Assembly: GCA_033807775.1 (NCBI GenBank)
Contig: CM066313.1
Span: forward strand, 85,375,484 to 85,439,483
Source: Saussurea involucrata
Taxonomy: Eukaryota; Streptophyta; Magnoliopsida; Asterales; Asteraceae
DNA length: 64,000 nt
Direction of reading: 5' to 3'
A program made the position numbers and the translations under genes. Below are positions 31,140 to 43,100 of the stretch, piece after piece; within the stretch, counting starts at the first letter, position 1; every line of letters begins with the position of its first letter. The notes below the pieces were generated by a model. It searched no databases and was not told the origin of the DNA. It was given only the letters and a program-made list of their open reading frames with translations.

Positions 31140-33005
31140 TCTAGTACGACATTTTTGGCCCCACATTTCAGAAAAAGTAAAAAAGTATGGATGAAGTAAT
31201 AAAAAGTACAAAAGGAATGAGAAAGAAAAACTTGGTTACGGAACCGAAGGTTAGGCCAACTACTTTAGTATAGTATAGCTACACCTAAAAAAGTGTATTC
31301 CTACCCTTTCCCTTTTCTGTCAACGTTGCCAATTCCCAGAAGACTAATGTACCCTCGTGCATACATTTGTCCAACTACTTTCTTCCTCCGACTTCTTTAG
31401 CCACTTCCGGCTTCCCCACTTTCGCATCTGTCGTATTCGGGAGAGCTTGCTTCGTGGCGGAGCATTTAGCAATGCTAGCAGCCTGGTGAGGGCTGGCTGT
31501 CTGGGGACATTTTAAGGTAGGGCCTGCTGGGCTTGCTTCTCATGAGATTGGGTAAGGGAATCGAAAATGGGCTCATAAACCGGGCGGGCGGGCTTTTGGG
31601 CACACGGAAAAGGGGAAGTGGATGGAGGGTGCTTCTCAGCTAGAGTTGGGGGTGGGGTCGCTATAGTGGCTAGGGTGAGTCTTCCTACACGGCTGGACGC
31701 CCGACTCTAGACGAAGCTGAGGGGGTTACCACCACATCCTCTCCTGATAGACTCGAAGCTCTTCATAGTCAGGCGTGGTATAAAATATTCTCTCAAAAAG
31801 AGACAGACCAGAGATGACAGAGGAAGGTATCCGGTTCAAAAAAGATACGGCAGTCAGAACATCTTCAGTCCAAAATTGACTAAGGACAGAAGCAAGCTAC
31901 AAGCATTAGCAACCGTAAATAAGACCTTTCTAGATGCAGGATATTTAAGAGGTGGGTTGGTCAATCCATTTTTTCCATTGGAGAGGTACTTAGCAGCCAA
32001 ATATGAGCATCGTGGCCTTTTCTTTTCCTTTGGAAATAGCCATAGCCACTTCATAAGAAGGGTTGACTTGGTTGAAGTCCACCTCCTTCGTTAAGGTGAT
32101 TAAAAAAATCCAGACCATAAAAAAAAGATTTGATTTTTTGTATGGGATGCTAGTAAGGATGAACATGACGAGGTCTTATTTCATTACTTTTTTTTTATGT
32201 AAATTCAAACATATCTATCTCAATCTTGTGGAAATTTTATCTTCAAATAACATTTGAAGGAGTAGGGAAGGCTACTCTTGGAATTAGGATTATGGTGGGG
32301 TCATAAGAGATGGAAATAGTGTTGTCATGTGGAATTGAACAGAGATCCCTTTTAGGGATCAAAGATGCAACCTTTGCAGAAGCAGAAACTCTCCTGCATG
32401 GCGATAGTTTTGTCCAAACTATTGATTCTTTTCAAGTCATCATATCAAACAAAAAGGGGTTCTCTTAACATGATTAAATGGACGAATGGTAATAATCAAG
32501 AACCTGGGCGCAGGAGTCCTGGGAAGATAGAGGCAAAACAAACCGCATAAGTAAATATATAACCTACAGAAAAGTGGGCTAATCCAACCAATCTTGCTTG
32601 TACAATGGAAAGTGCCACCTGTTTATCTCTCCAACGAATCAAATTGGCCAAAGGTGTGCGTTCATGAGCCCATGCTAAAAATTCAATCAATTCCTGCCAA
32701 TATCCACGCCAGGAAATTAAAAACATAAATCCAGTAGCCCAAACAAGATGTCCAAATAAAAACATCCATGCCGAATTGGAAGTCGGGATATCCCAATCTT
32801 CCAGCTCTCAAGCAGTTCAGAAGATTCATCCCTCATGAAATCCCCTTTGCTCCTGCTTTCATCTACCCCTATGCTTCTGCTTTCTTCGTCTATGCCTATG
32901 CCTCCAGGGATGGATCCAATTTCCTGTCCTTTTTTGGAATCGTTGATACATATGTTATGTTACGATGGCTTCGGATGAGAGAGGGTGGTCGTAGATCATA
33001 GTAAT
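31140..33005. other. Organelle-derived DNA, probably mitochondrial (NUMT)
   Basis: The composition changes abruptly from AT-rich intergenic DNA to about half GC with the look of plant mitochondrial intergenic sequence (for example around 31440-31760). It includes a plastid psaB fragment. Plant mitochondrial genomes commonly carry plastid pieces, so one transfer of mitochondrial DNA explains both parts. Edges are approximate. Short readings at 31854-32094 and 32768-33001 are not assigned. Confidence 0.5.
32543..32771 (-). pseudogene. psaB: Plastid psaB fragment (photosystem I P700 apoprotein A2, C-terminal part)
   Basis: The minus strand encodes 'MFLFGHLVWATGFMFLISWR', 'GYWQELIEFLAWAHERTPLA' and 'ARLVGLAHFSVGYIFTYA', unmistakable PsaB sequence from just before the last transmembrane helices. 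About 75 codons are kept. Plastid homology then stops inside what should be 'TYAAFLIAS', and the frame runs into unrelated sequence. It has a few substitutions against the usual protein (for example Phe in 'IEFLAW' and Gln in 'RDKQVALS'). No promoter or start belongs to it. Confidence 0.92.
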
Positions 33006-34812
33006 GTAATTTCTTGGTTAACAATTATGACTGTTCTTTAAGCTGGGTAAAGGTAAATTAAACATTAAGCAACAAAGAGTCAAAGACTACCTATACCGAA
33101 ACTCATTTTTTTGATATGCATTGGTCTGAAGAGTTGGCTTAGTACATATCAATAAATATGTCTTTTTGACTGCGACATCGATATCCTTGTAGTTTTCCTT
33201 TTCATAAGAGAAAGGATAGTCGTATATGTATTTATTTTTACAAATTTGTTTTAATTGTTATGTGAGTAAATCAATAAAAATTTAAATGGTGTGATTAGAT
33301 AAATATCCAAAATTATACACTCTAAAGTTAAAAGTGTAAAAACCATAAAAGCTATAAAAATGAATTGAAAAGAACAAAAATTCCAGCCTCTAGATGTGGT
33401 TGCTCCAATCTTTCTGCATGTACTCGATTTTCTGCATAAATTGAGAAAAAAATATAAGAAAGGTACGTTCAATGTTGATCTTATTTGTAGGTTATATGAT
33501 ATTTTAACACCCTTCATTTTATTATCAGGTAAGCATTTTCATTTCACTGTCCAAGTCCCATGTTAGAGAAAATCATACACATCCTCTGTCAAATGGTTCC
33601 AAATTGGTGTTTATTTTCTCTTGATTCATGAGGTTGCAATGAGATTGATTTATTTCTAACAAATAGATGATATTCATCATTATGAGAAACTTAGTATTGA
33701 TCTCATGGTAATACTCCAAAAAAACGTATGATATCTATATTATATATATATGTATGTATATTTAGACGACAGTGATGGCTCAAAGATACAACCCTCAAAA
33801 CTACTTTAAATACTAATACTAATGGATCCAAGGCATTATATATTTATCTTACAACAATGAACATGTTTAGGATTCAATAGGGTAATATATATAAAAAAAT
33901 ATCTTTAAAAGACAACAATTTGCTAATGCTTCTTTTGGAAAAAAGAGTAGAAGACATAAGTAAAAGGAAAAATCCAACAACCATCCTTTTTTTTCCTCCA
34001 TATAGTTGCTAAAAGCATGAAACATGGTCCTGGTTTAGTCTTCATATATATATATATATTTAATCCTAACACATTTTAACCGGACTAAAACATATACTGT
34101 TACAGTCAATACCGAGTCAGGGTATTTTTTATAGAAAGTGAACCTGAAGTATAAGAACCCAATAGGAGATATCTAGGCTAACGAATCGTAGAAAAGCTTT
34201 TCAGGCCTACGACTGTGACGTGCTTCTCCTTCTCTTCGGTTGCAATCTGAAATTACCTAATGTAAAAACCCAACAGCCGGTCGACTTTCTTGAACATGCT
34301 GGCAAGGAGATTGAGGAAAAACTTAGTTAGATCCGAAGAAGCAAAGCAGGTAAAACAAAAGGGGGGGGGGGTGATTTTAGTCTAAACAACAATTTACCAT
34401 AGACCACTTGAGAAGAAAAAAAAGATAATAGGGATAACCATGGGATGCATTTGCCACATAATGGTTGATGGTTCTTCAGTTTTTAGCCCTGGCGATAATG
34501 GAGATGGAATAATAAGGCTTTATGATGGCGAGCGAGATGAAGAGACCTGTATATTGAAGCATCATAGATGAAGAGGAGGAAGGCTAGGGGTCAAGAGTAT
34601 GTGAAGATTTTGGAGGTTAACCCATTGCAAAATAACCAATATAGCTCATTCATAATCAAACACAAAGTTTCTTTACAGGGGTTTTAATGTCTTTAACAAA
34701 TTAGTTTGATTAGAAAATCAAAATTCTAAGAAAATTCCTAAGAGTAGTTCCTAATCAACCAAGCATGCCACGTCATTCTCTTTTGGTTTTGCTTTAATAT
34801 AGATATAGATAT
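33006..34812. other. Intergenic, no gene seen
   Basis: AT-rich with short TA microsatellites (about 33735-33765 and 34045-34060) and an 11-bp G run near 34361. No reading of convincing length or composition on either strand. Confidence 0.5.
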
Positions 34813-35403
34813 TGGAGAGTTAGCCAACATGAACCAACAACATAAGTTTTAGAGAATTAGCCAAGAGGTCCCAACCCAAGAGTTGCAACATAGACATCTC
34901 AACCTCCTTTCATATACCTAACATCATTTGTCAATTTTCCATCTCTCCATCAATGTGGGATAGACAAAAACAATTCTCCATCCAAGAAATATAGAATACT
35001 CAAATCTTAGAGTGCCACATCATTATCATTGGATCTTACTTTTATATATATATATATATAATATAATATAAAGATATAAAGAAAAGATATTGATATTTTT
35101 TCTTTATAGATTAACTTTTTTTTTCAAAAAGAGGGTTGGCAAAAATAAACCAACCCCATGATTTGAAGAGTTAGCCAACATGAACCAACAACATAAGTTT
35201 TAGAAGATTAGCCAAGAGGTCCCAACCCAAGAGTTGCAACATAGACATCTCAACCTCCTTTCATATACCTAACATCATTTGTCAATTTTCCATCTCTCCA
35301 TCAATGTGGGATAGACAAAAACAATTCTCCATCCAAGAAATATAGAATACTCAAATCTTAGAGTGTCACATCATTATCATTGGATCTTACTTTTTTATAT
35401 ATA
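34813..35403. repeat. Direct repeat, about 230 bp x 2, offset about 350 bp
   Basis: Copies at about 34815-35043 and 35165-35400 are nearly identical ('agttagccaacatgaaccaa', 'ccaagaggtcccaacccaag', 'caatgtgggatagacaaaaa', 'attatcattggatcttactt'), each followed by a TA-rich run. The word order (caatgtggga, ... actcaaatctt, ... ggatcttactttt) resembles the diverged blocks at 240-615, so the same repeat family is at both ends of the window. Confidence 0.8.
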
Positions 35404-36047
35404 AAGATTTTTGTTACAGGGAGCAACTAGTTGATTTTTCTATGATCTTTATCTTATAGATTTAATATCAAATTCCAACACAACACCATGTAATGAGCAT
35501 CATATTGAAGTATAACTTTCGAGCAAAAGTTAAACACTCAACTATAGAATCTGATTCATTATAGATCCCTAGAATAATGTAGCAATATGCTATGGTGGAT
35601 ATAACCAAAGTGATGTAGCCTATTTTGACAACCCATAAACTATATAACGCTAGCTGAATTATGTTCAGGAGATTTACGCTTCAAAAAGTGTGTAAAGGCT
35701 TCACATAACTCGAGTCTTGAATAGTGAATAACCTTCATCTCTTATAAATATAGGGCAATTTCTTGTTTGAAAAAGTTTGAATTCTATATTAGAATGAAGT
35801 AGAGATTACATGCACTTGGTTGAGCATGTCTTGCTAATTTGAAAAATATGGTAAGAAAAACAATATATCAATAGTAATGTTAAATTAAAAATTAAAAAGA
35901 ACTTGTTTTTATTATAATTTTAAATAAAAAAAATTGCAATTTGTATAGTTTTGATGAATGAATATGTTTTATGAAGATAATGATGAAATATTTTATTATG
36001 ACTCGATGAACGCTCTTCTTCCAACTAGGATGTCCCTAGTTCGAATT
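35404..36047. other. Intergenic, no gene seen
   Basis: AT-rich. The segment at about 35690-35735 is an inverted match of 31020-31065 (cactattcaagact.gagttatgtgaag), which may be the two sides of an older, interrupted element. Confidence 0.45.
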
Positions 36048-36050
36048 TTA

Positions 36051-36880
36051 GGGGCTGTTCGTTTACGGCTGAATGGCATGTATAATCCTTATAGCTGATT
36101 CGGTCAGCTATAAGAAACTGTTCGTTTGCAGCTTATTCTCTCAGATGAGTGCTTATTCGCTCAGCCTAGAAACATCACTCCTATGGGCTCAGCCCTGACT
36201 AATTCCACAAATACCCCTCCCATTACAAGAAGCTCCATCGAAGCTCACACCTGCTCCAGTGTTTCTCCATCGAAGCTCATACCTGCTGCTTCCAAGATTC
36301 AAGAAGACGACCTCCGTCACCGGTGCTTCCTCGTTAATTGTCGGCCATGGCCTCCTCCATGTCGCCGACCATAGCTTCCTCCTCCATTGTCGGCAATAAT
36401 CTGTATATAGGCTTGTGAGACAGCGTGTTTGTAAGAGAGAGAGATAGATAGAGAGAGAGAGAGAGAGTGAAAGAAGAAAGAAGAAAGAAGAAAGAAATAA
36501 GAATGGGAAAGGGGAAAGAGTTTTAACCTAAATGTTGTTTCAAATTGAATTATTTGTTAAGTTTGTAAAAATATGCAACTGATTTTTTAATTTATGTTTA
36601 TTGTGATGATTGAATTTATATTCTTCTGTTATTTTTATTTAAAAAATGTTTAAATTAATATTTTATTATAATTATAAGTCATGTATTTAATATTTTTATT
36701 AAATAGTTATTTTATTTAACAAAAATAAAAACTAGGGGTAAAATGGTCATTTTTGACATTCAGACTGTTTATTCAGCACAACAACCGAACACCAACTTAT
36801 CTGTTAACAGTCAGATAACCATATCCACTCAGACAGTCATATGGATTCAGGTCTTAACAGAAAACGAACCGAACAACACC
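36051..36880. mobile_element. PIF/Harbinger-type non-autonomous element, 830 bp
   Basis: Ends ggggctgttcgtttacggct and the complement of gaaccgaacaacacc, flanked by TTA on both sides (36048-36050, 36881-36883), the canonical Harbinger target. The interior contains 'cagctataagaaactgttcg' near the left end and a GA-rich microsatellite (about 36437-36500). A plus-strand reading of 82 codons (36126-36374) is Ser/Pro-rich and starts within the subterminal repeat, so it is not called. Confidence 0.75.
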
Positions 36881-36990
36881 TTAGGCTTATTATGGTGGAT
36901 AAATATTGTTTTTCCAAACTAACAAATACACCTTAGGCTTGGGCCGTTGATTCCTTGGGCTCGGTTGATGCCCATGGCCATTGTCCTCGT

Positions 36991-37688
36991 TAGGGCTGTA
37001 AATGAACCGAACGAACACGAACGGAGGCTTGTTCATGTTCGTTCGTTTAACTTAACAGAACAAACGAACGAACACGAACGGTAAATGAACGAGATTTTTT
37101 GTGTTCATGTTCGTTCGTTAAGAATTTTTGTTTGTTCGTGTTCGTTTATGTTCGTTCATTAAGAGTTAAACGAACGTAAACGAACGAACTTAAATGAACA
37201 TAAACGAACGTTGTCGAACGAATTTAAACGAACGAATTTAAACGAACGTAAACGAACGAATTTAAATGAACATAAACGAACGGACTTAAATGAACATAAC
37301 CAAACGAACCCAAATGAACAAAAAACAACCACCGTAATCATCATTTCGTTCGTAAAAAATACCTTAACAAATGAAAAACCGGGTTAACTTAAGGGTATAA
37401 AAAATAAATTCTAAATGACCAATTTACTTGATGACTTTACATATTAATTTCATTATGCATAAACAAACATAAATGAACATAAACGAACGTAAACAAACGA
37501 ACATTAACGAACATAAATGAACGAACGTTCACGAACATAAATGAACGAACGAGACCATTGTTCATGTTCGTTCATTTAACTAAACGAACAAAAAAACGTG
37601 TTCATGTTCGTTCATTTATTAAATAAACGAACATAAACAAACTTCCCGCCGAATGGTTTGCTGAACGTTCGGTTCGTTTACAGTCCTA
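36991..37688. mobile_element. hAT-type MITE, 698 bp, built of 'cgaacgaa' motifs
   Basis: Ends tagggctgtaaatgaaccga and the complement of tcggttcgtttacagtccta, with a perfect 8-bp target duplication (gtcctcgt, 36983-36990 and 37689-37696): the hAT signature. Nearly the whole interior consists of 'aacgaacg', 'aaatgaacataaacgaacg' and 'gttcgtt' on both strands, so it can fold in many registers. Minus-strand readings across it are repeats of Phe/Val/Arg/Leu produced by the motif. Confidence 0.87.
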
Positions 37689-37696
37689 GTCCTCGT

Positions 37697-38272
37697 GACC
37701 ATGCCTTAGGGGTGCCTTTTTCATGCAATATATGGTTAACATTCATACAAAAATATAATGGAAACATTCTAGAAAATATCAACCACTTTTGGGCAATGGA
37801 TAAGGTAGTAAGGGGTTTTTGTTAAGGATTGAACTCAGGGATGGGAGGGTATTACACCCTAAAAATTGATGGTTCTATAGATGAGATTAAAGGTGTGTAG
37901 AAAGTCATTCGATGCAATTCACATCGACCAATTCAACTAGGATCGATCGATCATAATCGGATATCCAATTGTAATTAGGTCAGATCGGATCCAAATTTTC
38001 AACATTCAAATTGTATTTGTCGGTTATTTTGTGATAGTCCAATATCCAATAAAAACCAAACTGATCCAATCAAATTAATAACTACATATAATTATCAACA
38101 TTTTACGATGTTGTTTTTAGTTGATACACGTGCGTAGTCCCTTTTAATAAATATTGAAAATATATAAATAATTAATTAAAATAGTTAGATTAATTGATTG
38201 AAAGTTGTATCAAAATATTGAATGATTTTAAATGATTTATTTTTTAAAACATGTTATTATTTTATATCTATA
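37697..38272. other. Intergenic, no gene seen
   Basis: AT-rich and without a gene-like reading. It ends in 'tatatctata' immediately before the first Helitron. Confidence 0.5.
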
Positions 38273-38648
38273 TCTATACTATATTATAAAGCATTTATGA
38301 AAAACTCTTAAAAACAACCCCTAAAGCTTCATGTACCGCTATTTAATGCTAATTATTTAAAATCTTTTAAAAACAACTAATGAAACATTATGTACCGCTT
38401 TTAATGATAATTAATTGATTAATATTTATCTCTAACAACAATCAAATCCTTAAATCGTGGACTCTTATTAATTAATTCTTATCTCTAACCACTTTCAAAT
38501 CATCAAATCATGAACTCATCAAAAAACGTCATTCTCTAAACAAATTTATAAAAACATATTTGACCGTTTTCTCAAAACCACATATTAAAATAAATTAGAG
38601 CATTAAAATCGAGATATATCGCGCTGCATTGCGCGAGTAGACTTCTAG
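38273..38648 (+). mobile_element. Helitron 1, non-autonomous, 376 bp
   Basis: Starts TC (tctatactatattataaagc) and ends CTAG, with a 3' terminal hairpin (cgcgc-tgcatt-gcgcg, about 38620-38635) about ten bases before the end. It sits between A and T, without target duplication. These are the standard Helitron marks. No Rep/helicase sequence; it depends on an autonomous partner. Confidence 0.8.
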
Positions 38649-39711
38649 TTACATTATAAAGCATTTGAGAAAAACTCTTAAAAACAATCTTTTATACATC
38701 ATGTACTGTTTATTAGGGGTGAGCATCAGAGCTGGGTACTCGCCTTTGGAACCGGAACCGCTCTGGAACTGCCGGTTCCAGAACCGGAACCGATGTGATT
38801 GGTTCCGGTTCCGGTTCCTAAAATACGAAATCGATTAAGACTGGTTCCGGTTCTGGTTCTCATTTTTTTGGAACCGTTACCCGCTGGGTACCCGACCCCG
38901 CTATTTTTTTAATAAAAAACTATTTATATATTTATTATATTTAAATATTTAATGATGTGGTATTAGTTTTGTATCTTTATTAGGTGTTTTACTTTTATTC
39001 GTTTTCATCCAAGTGTTTTATTTGAGGTGTTGACGACTTGACGTAAAGACGTGAATTGTTATGAAAGTCGTTTTATTCATGTCAAGACTCAATACTCGAG
39101 AGTTTCTAATTTATTTATGTAATAATTAGTTTTTATCGGATTATTTTTCACCATTTATTGTATTTATTACTTTATGTTGGTACTTTATAGTTTGCAATAG
39201 ACTTAAAATTACTTAGTGTATGAATTGTTAAAAAAAAATTAAAAAATTGACATTGGGTACCCGGAACCGGTCCCGGAACCGTCGGTTCCGGTTCCGGTTC
39301 CAAAATATAAAGAACTGATGTAAGCGATTCTGGTTCCGGTTCCTTCATTCTAAGAACCGTCGGTTCCGGTTCCATGAATTTTAGCCGGGTATCTGGTTAT
39401 GTTCACCCCTACTGTTTATTGATGCATATTACTTAAAAATTCAAGATTACAAGTAATGATGCATGAGTCTAACTTTTTAAAGCCACATGTTTAAATTCAT
39501 AACTAACCAACCGATAAATATAATCAAATACAAGATAAACATCTCATTTTAAATATAAAAATTCAAAAATATAATTAGGATAATTATTGAATTCTAACAA
39601 TATTATTAAACCTAAATCGACAAAATCATATTATAAAATTGACAATAAAAATAAAACAAGACGTTAAAATCAAAATATATGACGTTGCATTGCACGAATA
39701 CATTTCTTTTA
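38649..39711 (+). mobile_element. Helitron 2, same family, head-to-tail, interrupted
   Basis: Begins directly after the CTAG of Helitron 1 with 'ttacattataaagcatttga' and 'aaaactcttaaaaacaa', matching the 5' part of Helitron 1. It is interrupted by the hAT-type MITE at 38714-39411, then continues to a 3' region (aatatatgacgttgcattgc, about 39672-39692) equivalent to the Helitron 1 hairpin region but with a decayed stem and no clean CTRR end. Net length without the insertion is about 360 bp. Confidence 0.6.
38714..39411. mobile_element. hAT-type MITE, 698 bp, built of 'ggttcc' motifs, nested in Helitron 2
   Basis: Ends taggggtgagcatc and the complement of atgttcacccct-a. A perfect 8-bp target duplication (ctgtttat) lies at 38706-38713 and 39412-39419. 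Subterminal regions are packed with 'ggttccggttcc' and its complement 'ggaaccggaacc', plus 'gggtacccg'. The middle (about 38900-39240) is unique AT-rich DNA. No transposase. Confidence 0.87.
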
Positions 39712-40160
39712 AAACACGTGAAAACTAAAAAAAATGATTTCAAATGGTTTATTTTTTTGATGGTTTTTAGTTTCATTTTTTTAACAAACAGCTCAAAGCG
39801 TAATCTTGAAACCATACCCTACCCAACAACAAGACGTATCGTAACATCTGCATTTTTATCACCTAATAAACCGAGAGAAAACATAAACATCCCTTATTTT
39901 TAGATCGAACCAAAAAACGCTTCCAATCTTCATAATCCGCAAGATCCATCCAAATTCCTCAACCAGCTCAAAGGTTAGTTCCAAAATTTTCCGTTTTTCC
40001 TTGTTTTTTCATCATCAGGATTGATTAATTTTTCCATGTTTTAAGTTTTGCGTTAGTTTTAATCTTTGAATTGCTGCATTTGCAGGCGTTTAATGATCTA
40101 GAGGCCGGTTGAGAGCCGTAACATGATTTGGATTTTGAGGATTTAAACGATCCAGTTTTG
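39712..40160 (+). promoter_or_regulatory. Promoter and leader region of the TNO1-like gene
   Basis: The region between the Helitron and the ATG at 40161. A leader intron is likely: donor 'ctcaaag|gttagttcc' at about 39974 and acceptor 'tttgcag|gcgtt' at about 40085, leaving about 75 nt of second leader exon. No TATA box stands out. The Helitron/hAT nest therefore ends about 450 bp before the start codon. Confidence 0.45.
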
Positions 40161-43100
40161 ATGGAAAAAAATAAAAACCGGACCGATCTGCTCGCTGCTG
40201 GCCGTAAAAAGGTTAGGGTTGTGTTAATTAATTCAATTTAAACTTGTTGAGATGTCTGCTAGAACCGATAGTGTTACTGTTTGATTGAGTGGACAGATAT
40301 TGGAATTAGATTGAATAGTTTGATGTTTGTTGGTTTTACTAATTGTTTGCTATACTAAAAGCGTTGGAGATTTGATTGTTCTTGTTTGTTCAGCATTTAG
40401 GTTTTGATCGAATTTTGACATTGTTGAAAGGGGGAATTTTGTTTTTAGAGGCATGTCAATTTGTGTTGTTGACAAAGCGCCAAAAAGATGTAGAATGACT
40501 TAATTTTGTACCAATGCTCAAGTCTACTTAAAACCCTAAAACTCATTTAAAAACGGAACGATTTTTATGCTCTTTTTTTTGCAATAGAAAACTTGCCATG
40601 GCTGCCCTAACAAGATTTATTCTTTGCTTAATCTATTGTTTTTTTTTGCATTATTCTCTTCTGTCTTGCCACTGAATGTGTTTATCCCATGGGTAGTACT
40701 AGCATTATGGCACATATAAATATCTGCATATTGCAATGTTGTTCTGGGAAAACGCTAGCTCTTTGCAACTAGAAAGATATTTCTTTTATTTACTTATTCC
40801 CTCTCAAACGGCCAGCCCTATGCTTCTCTGTCTCTCTCCCTCTTTTGATATAGAACCTGTTAAACCCATATAACTTTCTAGCTGAAAATTGGCAACACAG
40901 TTTGATGATGCCGCTGCTGTGACGATTAAAATGAATCAAGTCTATGATTAATGGCAATTTGGTGGTGGCTGGAGGGGGGTTTGGTGAGATGGAGCCGCTT
41001 GGTTGGGGAAGAAACATGTTGGGTTGGGGTAGGGGTGTTGCCACATAATTTTTTAAACTTAATTGTATTGCCACGTAAGCAACAAAAATCTTGGTAATTT
41101 GCCACTTTAGTTTTTTGGTTATAAATGGATTGAATGTTCAATCGGAGAACAAAGTGTTGACTTTTGTTTAAATTTCTGAAAACTGAATATACTTTCAAGT
41201 TGGTGAATCGCGAGCAATAGGTTTGTCTTTTTTGGTAATCAATCTTTATTATATACTTATTCTGTATTGCAATAAGCAAAACAAATTAAAGGGTGTTCTA
41301 CGTATAATATCGACTGGTCCCAGAATGTAAAGTGCAAAATAGGATATGCTGTAGAGATTATGAAAATTGTTTTTTTACATTATTTGTGTGCTGTATCAGC
41401 TTCAACAATATCGGCAAAAGAAGGATGGCAAAGGCAGTAAATCCTCGGGTAAGGCTAATAAATCTGACCGTGATGTGGCTACCGATGAAGCATCTTCTGT
41501 CGCCAAATCGGAAAAGGGAAAAAAACAACTTCCAGACACAGAAGTGCCTGTTGAAGATTCTTTCACAGAGCCTGTAGATTCATCTTTACAAGATTCCACA
41601 GATAACTTAGTAGTAGCTACTAATGCTGATGATGGGAGTCCTGATTTCTCCACACCAAGTTTACAAATAGAAGTTTCTGAAGCTGATGAAGATGGGTCAA
41701 ATATGAGGCTTGCCAATGAATCAATTGATGATGCTTTGGTTCCAGATAAAGGTCTGGAAGTTTCTAACCCTGATGAGGCGATGCCAACTATTTATTCTCC
41801 AGAAACAGTTAATATTGGAGGAAAACCTGAAAGTGGCTATGTGCCCGTGACACCTGTTGGTTTGAAAGCCATACTTGATGTTGGCTTTGCTCATAAAGCA
41901 GGTGAATTGAATGCTGCATGTGGGGAAGATCAGGTACCAGATGTAGGTTGTGCCTGTATTCTCTTGTTCTCAATTATCATTTCTTACCATCATTCCCTGA
42001 TATGGCATGGGATCATGTGAGAAGTGCCATTTTTGGTGAGAATTGTGAGAAGTACTTTTAAACCGTTGATCACTTTTAATCAAATACCCTCCCATGAATT
42101 GCGGCTTAAAAGGAATTGATCTGGTGCATCTTATCTCGGTGCATCTCATCCTAATGTTCGTCTATTTCTCATCCAACGGTTGATAACCACTTCTCACACT
42201 TCTCACCAAATTTGGCATTTCTCACCGGCACCCAACCCTCCCTGATATTTGCTTAAGCTATTTAAATGAAAATAGGTCTTCAAATTCTAAAATGTACCCA
42301 TTTTTGTGGTTTATAATCAAAATCTCTTTTGTTGTTTGGTAGGGACAATGCAGGAACATGATCATTCGTGTTTGGAACCAGATAATAGAACCAGTACGAT
42401 AGAATTAGCAGGGGACATGAATCCGGTGTCCTCCATACTTGATGAGGAAGATACTAAGATGGAATATACAAGCAATGCAACAGAACAAACTAGTGAACCC
42501 GATGGCATTCCTGCAGTTGCTAGCACGGATGATAATTCAGGCGATACTAACACAGATGTGTATTCTGACTCTCATCGTTTTTTGCCCATCTCAGATGAGT
42601 TCCCATCTTCTGATCCTGCTCCTACAATTCTGCCAAAAGAGGGTGTAGTGGCAAGTGGCGATGAAGGAATAACAATGCCACCTACCATAGGTGATTCTGA
42701 GTACGTATCTTTGACGGATGGTGTGCTTTCTGGTGGGGAGATCACCCCAGCTGGCCTCACTCAGCTTGCAAAGGTGTTCCAGCTTCTAAGTGAAGATGAA
42801 TTTAGGTTTCTGGTTGCGGCAAGAGAGTCAGTTAGTGGTGGACATGTGAAGAATGATGATCATATGAAGTCTGGCTCTACTGAGTTTTCTGAGAGACTCA
42901 AAGAGCAGTTATATATCGATAATTTTGAAAAAGAATTGATTTACCTGCAGCTATGCGAAGAATGGGAGGTACAGAAGGAGTTTGATGAGCATCGTCTTCA
43001 ATGGGTTAATGAAAAATTGGTTTTCAGTGCTTCTCTTGGTGATTTCGAAGAGAAGAACAAAATCCTTTCTGAAGAGCTTGCTAGATGTAGGTCTGAACTG

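Noticed and set aside
32496..32765. A functional psaB gene
   Set aside because: Only a C-terminal part is present, it ends in unrelated sequence and lies in nuclear intergenic DNA.
36126..36374. 82-codon plus-strand reading as a gene
   Set aside because: Begins inside the subterminal repeat of a Harbinger-type element, with low-complexity Ser/Pro composition and no family.
37159..37344. Phe/Val/Arg-rich minus-strand reading
   Set aside because: Direct translation of the 'aacgaac' motif of a hAT-type MITE.
40790..41279. Minus-strand readings of 94 and 117 codons
   Set aside because: They lie in intron 1 of the TNO1-like gene, overlap each other in different frames and lack recognisable domains.
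42306..42353. Earlier start of exon 3 of the TNO1-like gene at the 'tttggtag' acceptor (42342)
   Set aside because: Joining there to exon 2 gives a frame with an early stop; the acceptor 'atgcag' at 42353 keeps the frame.
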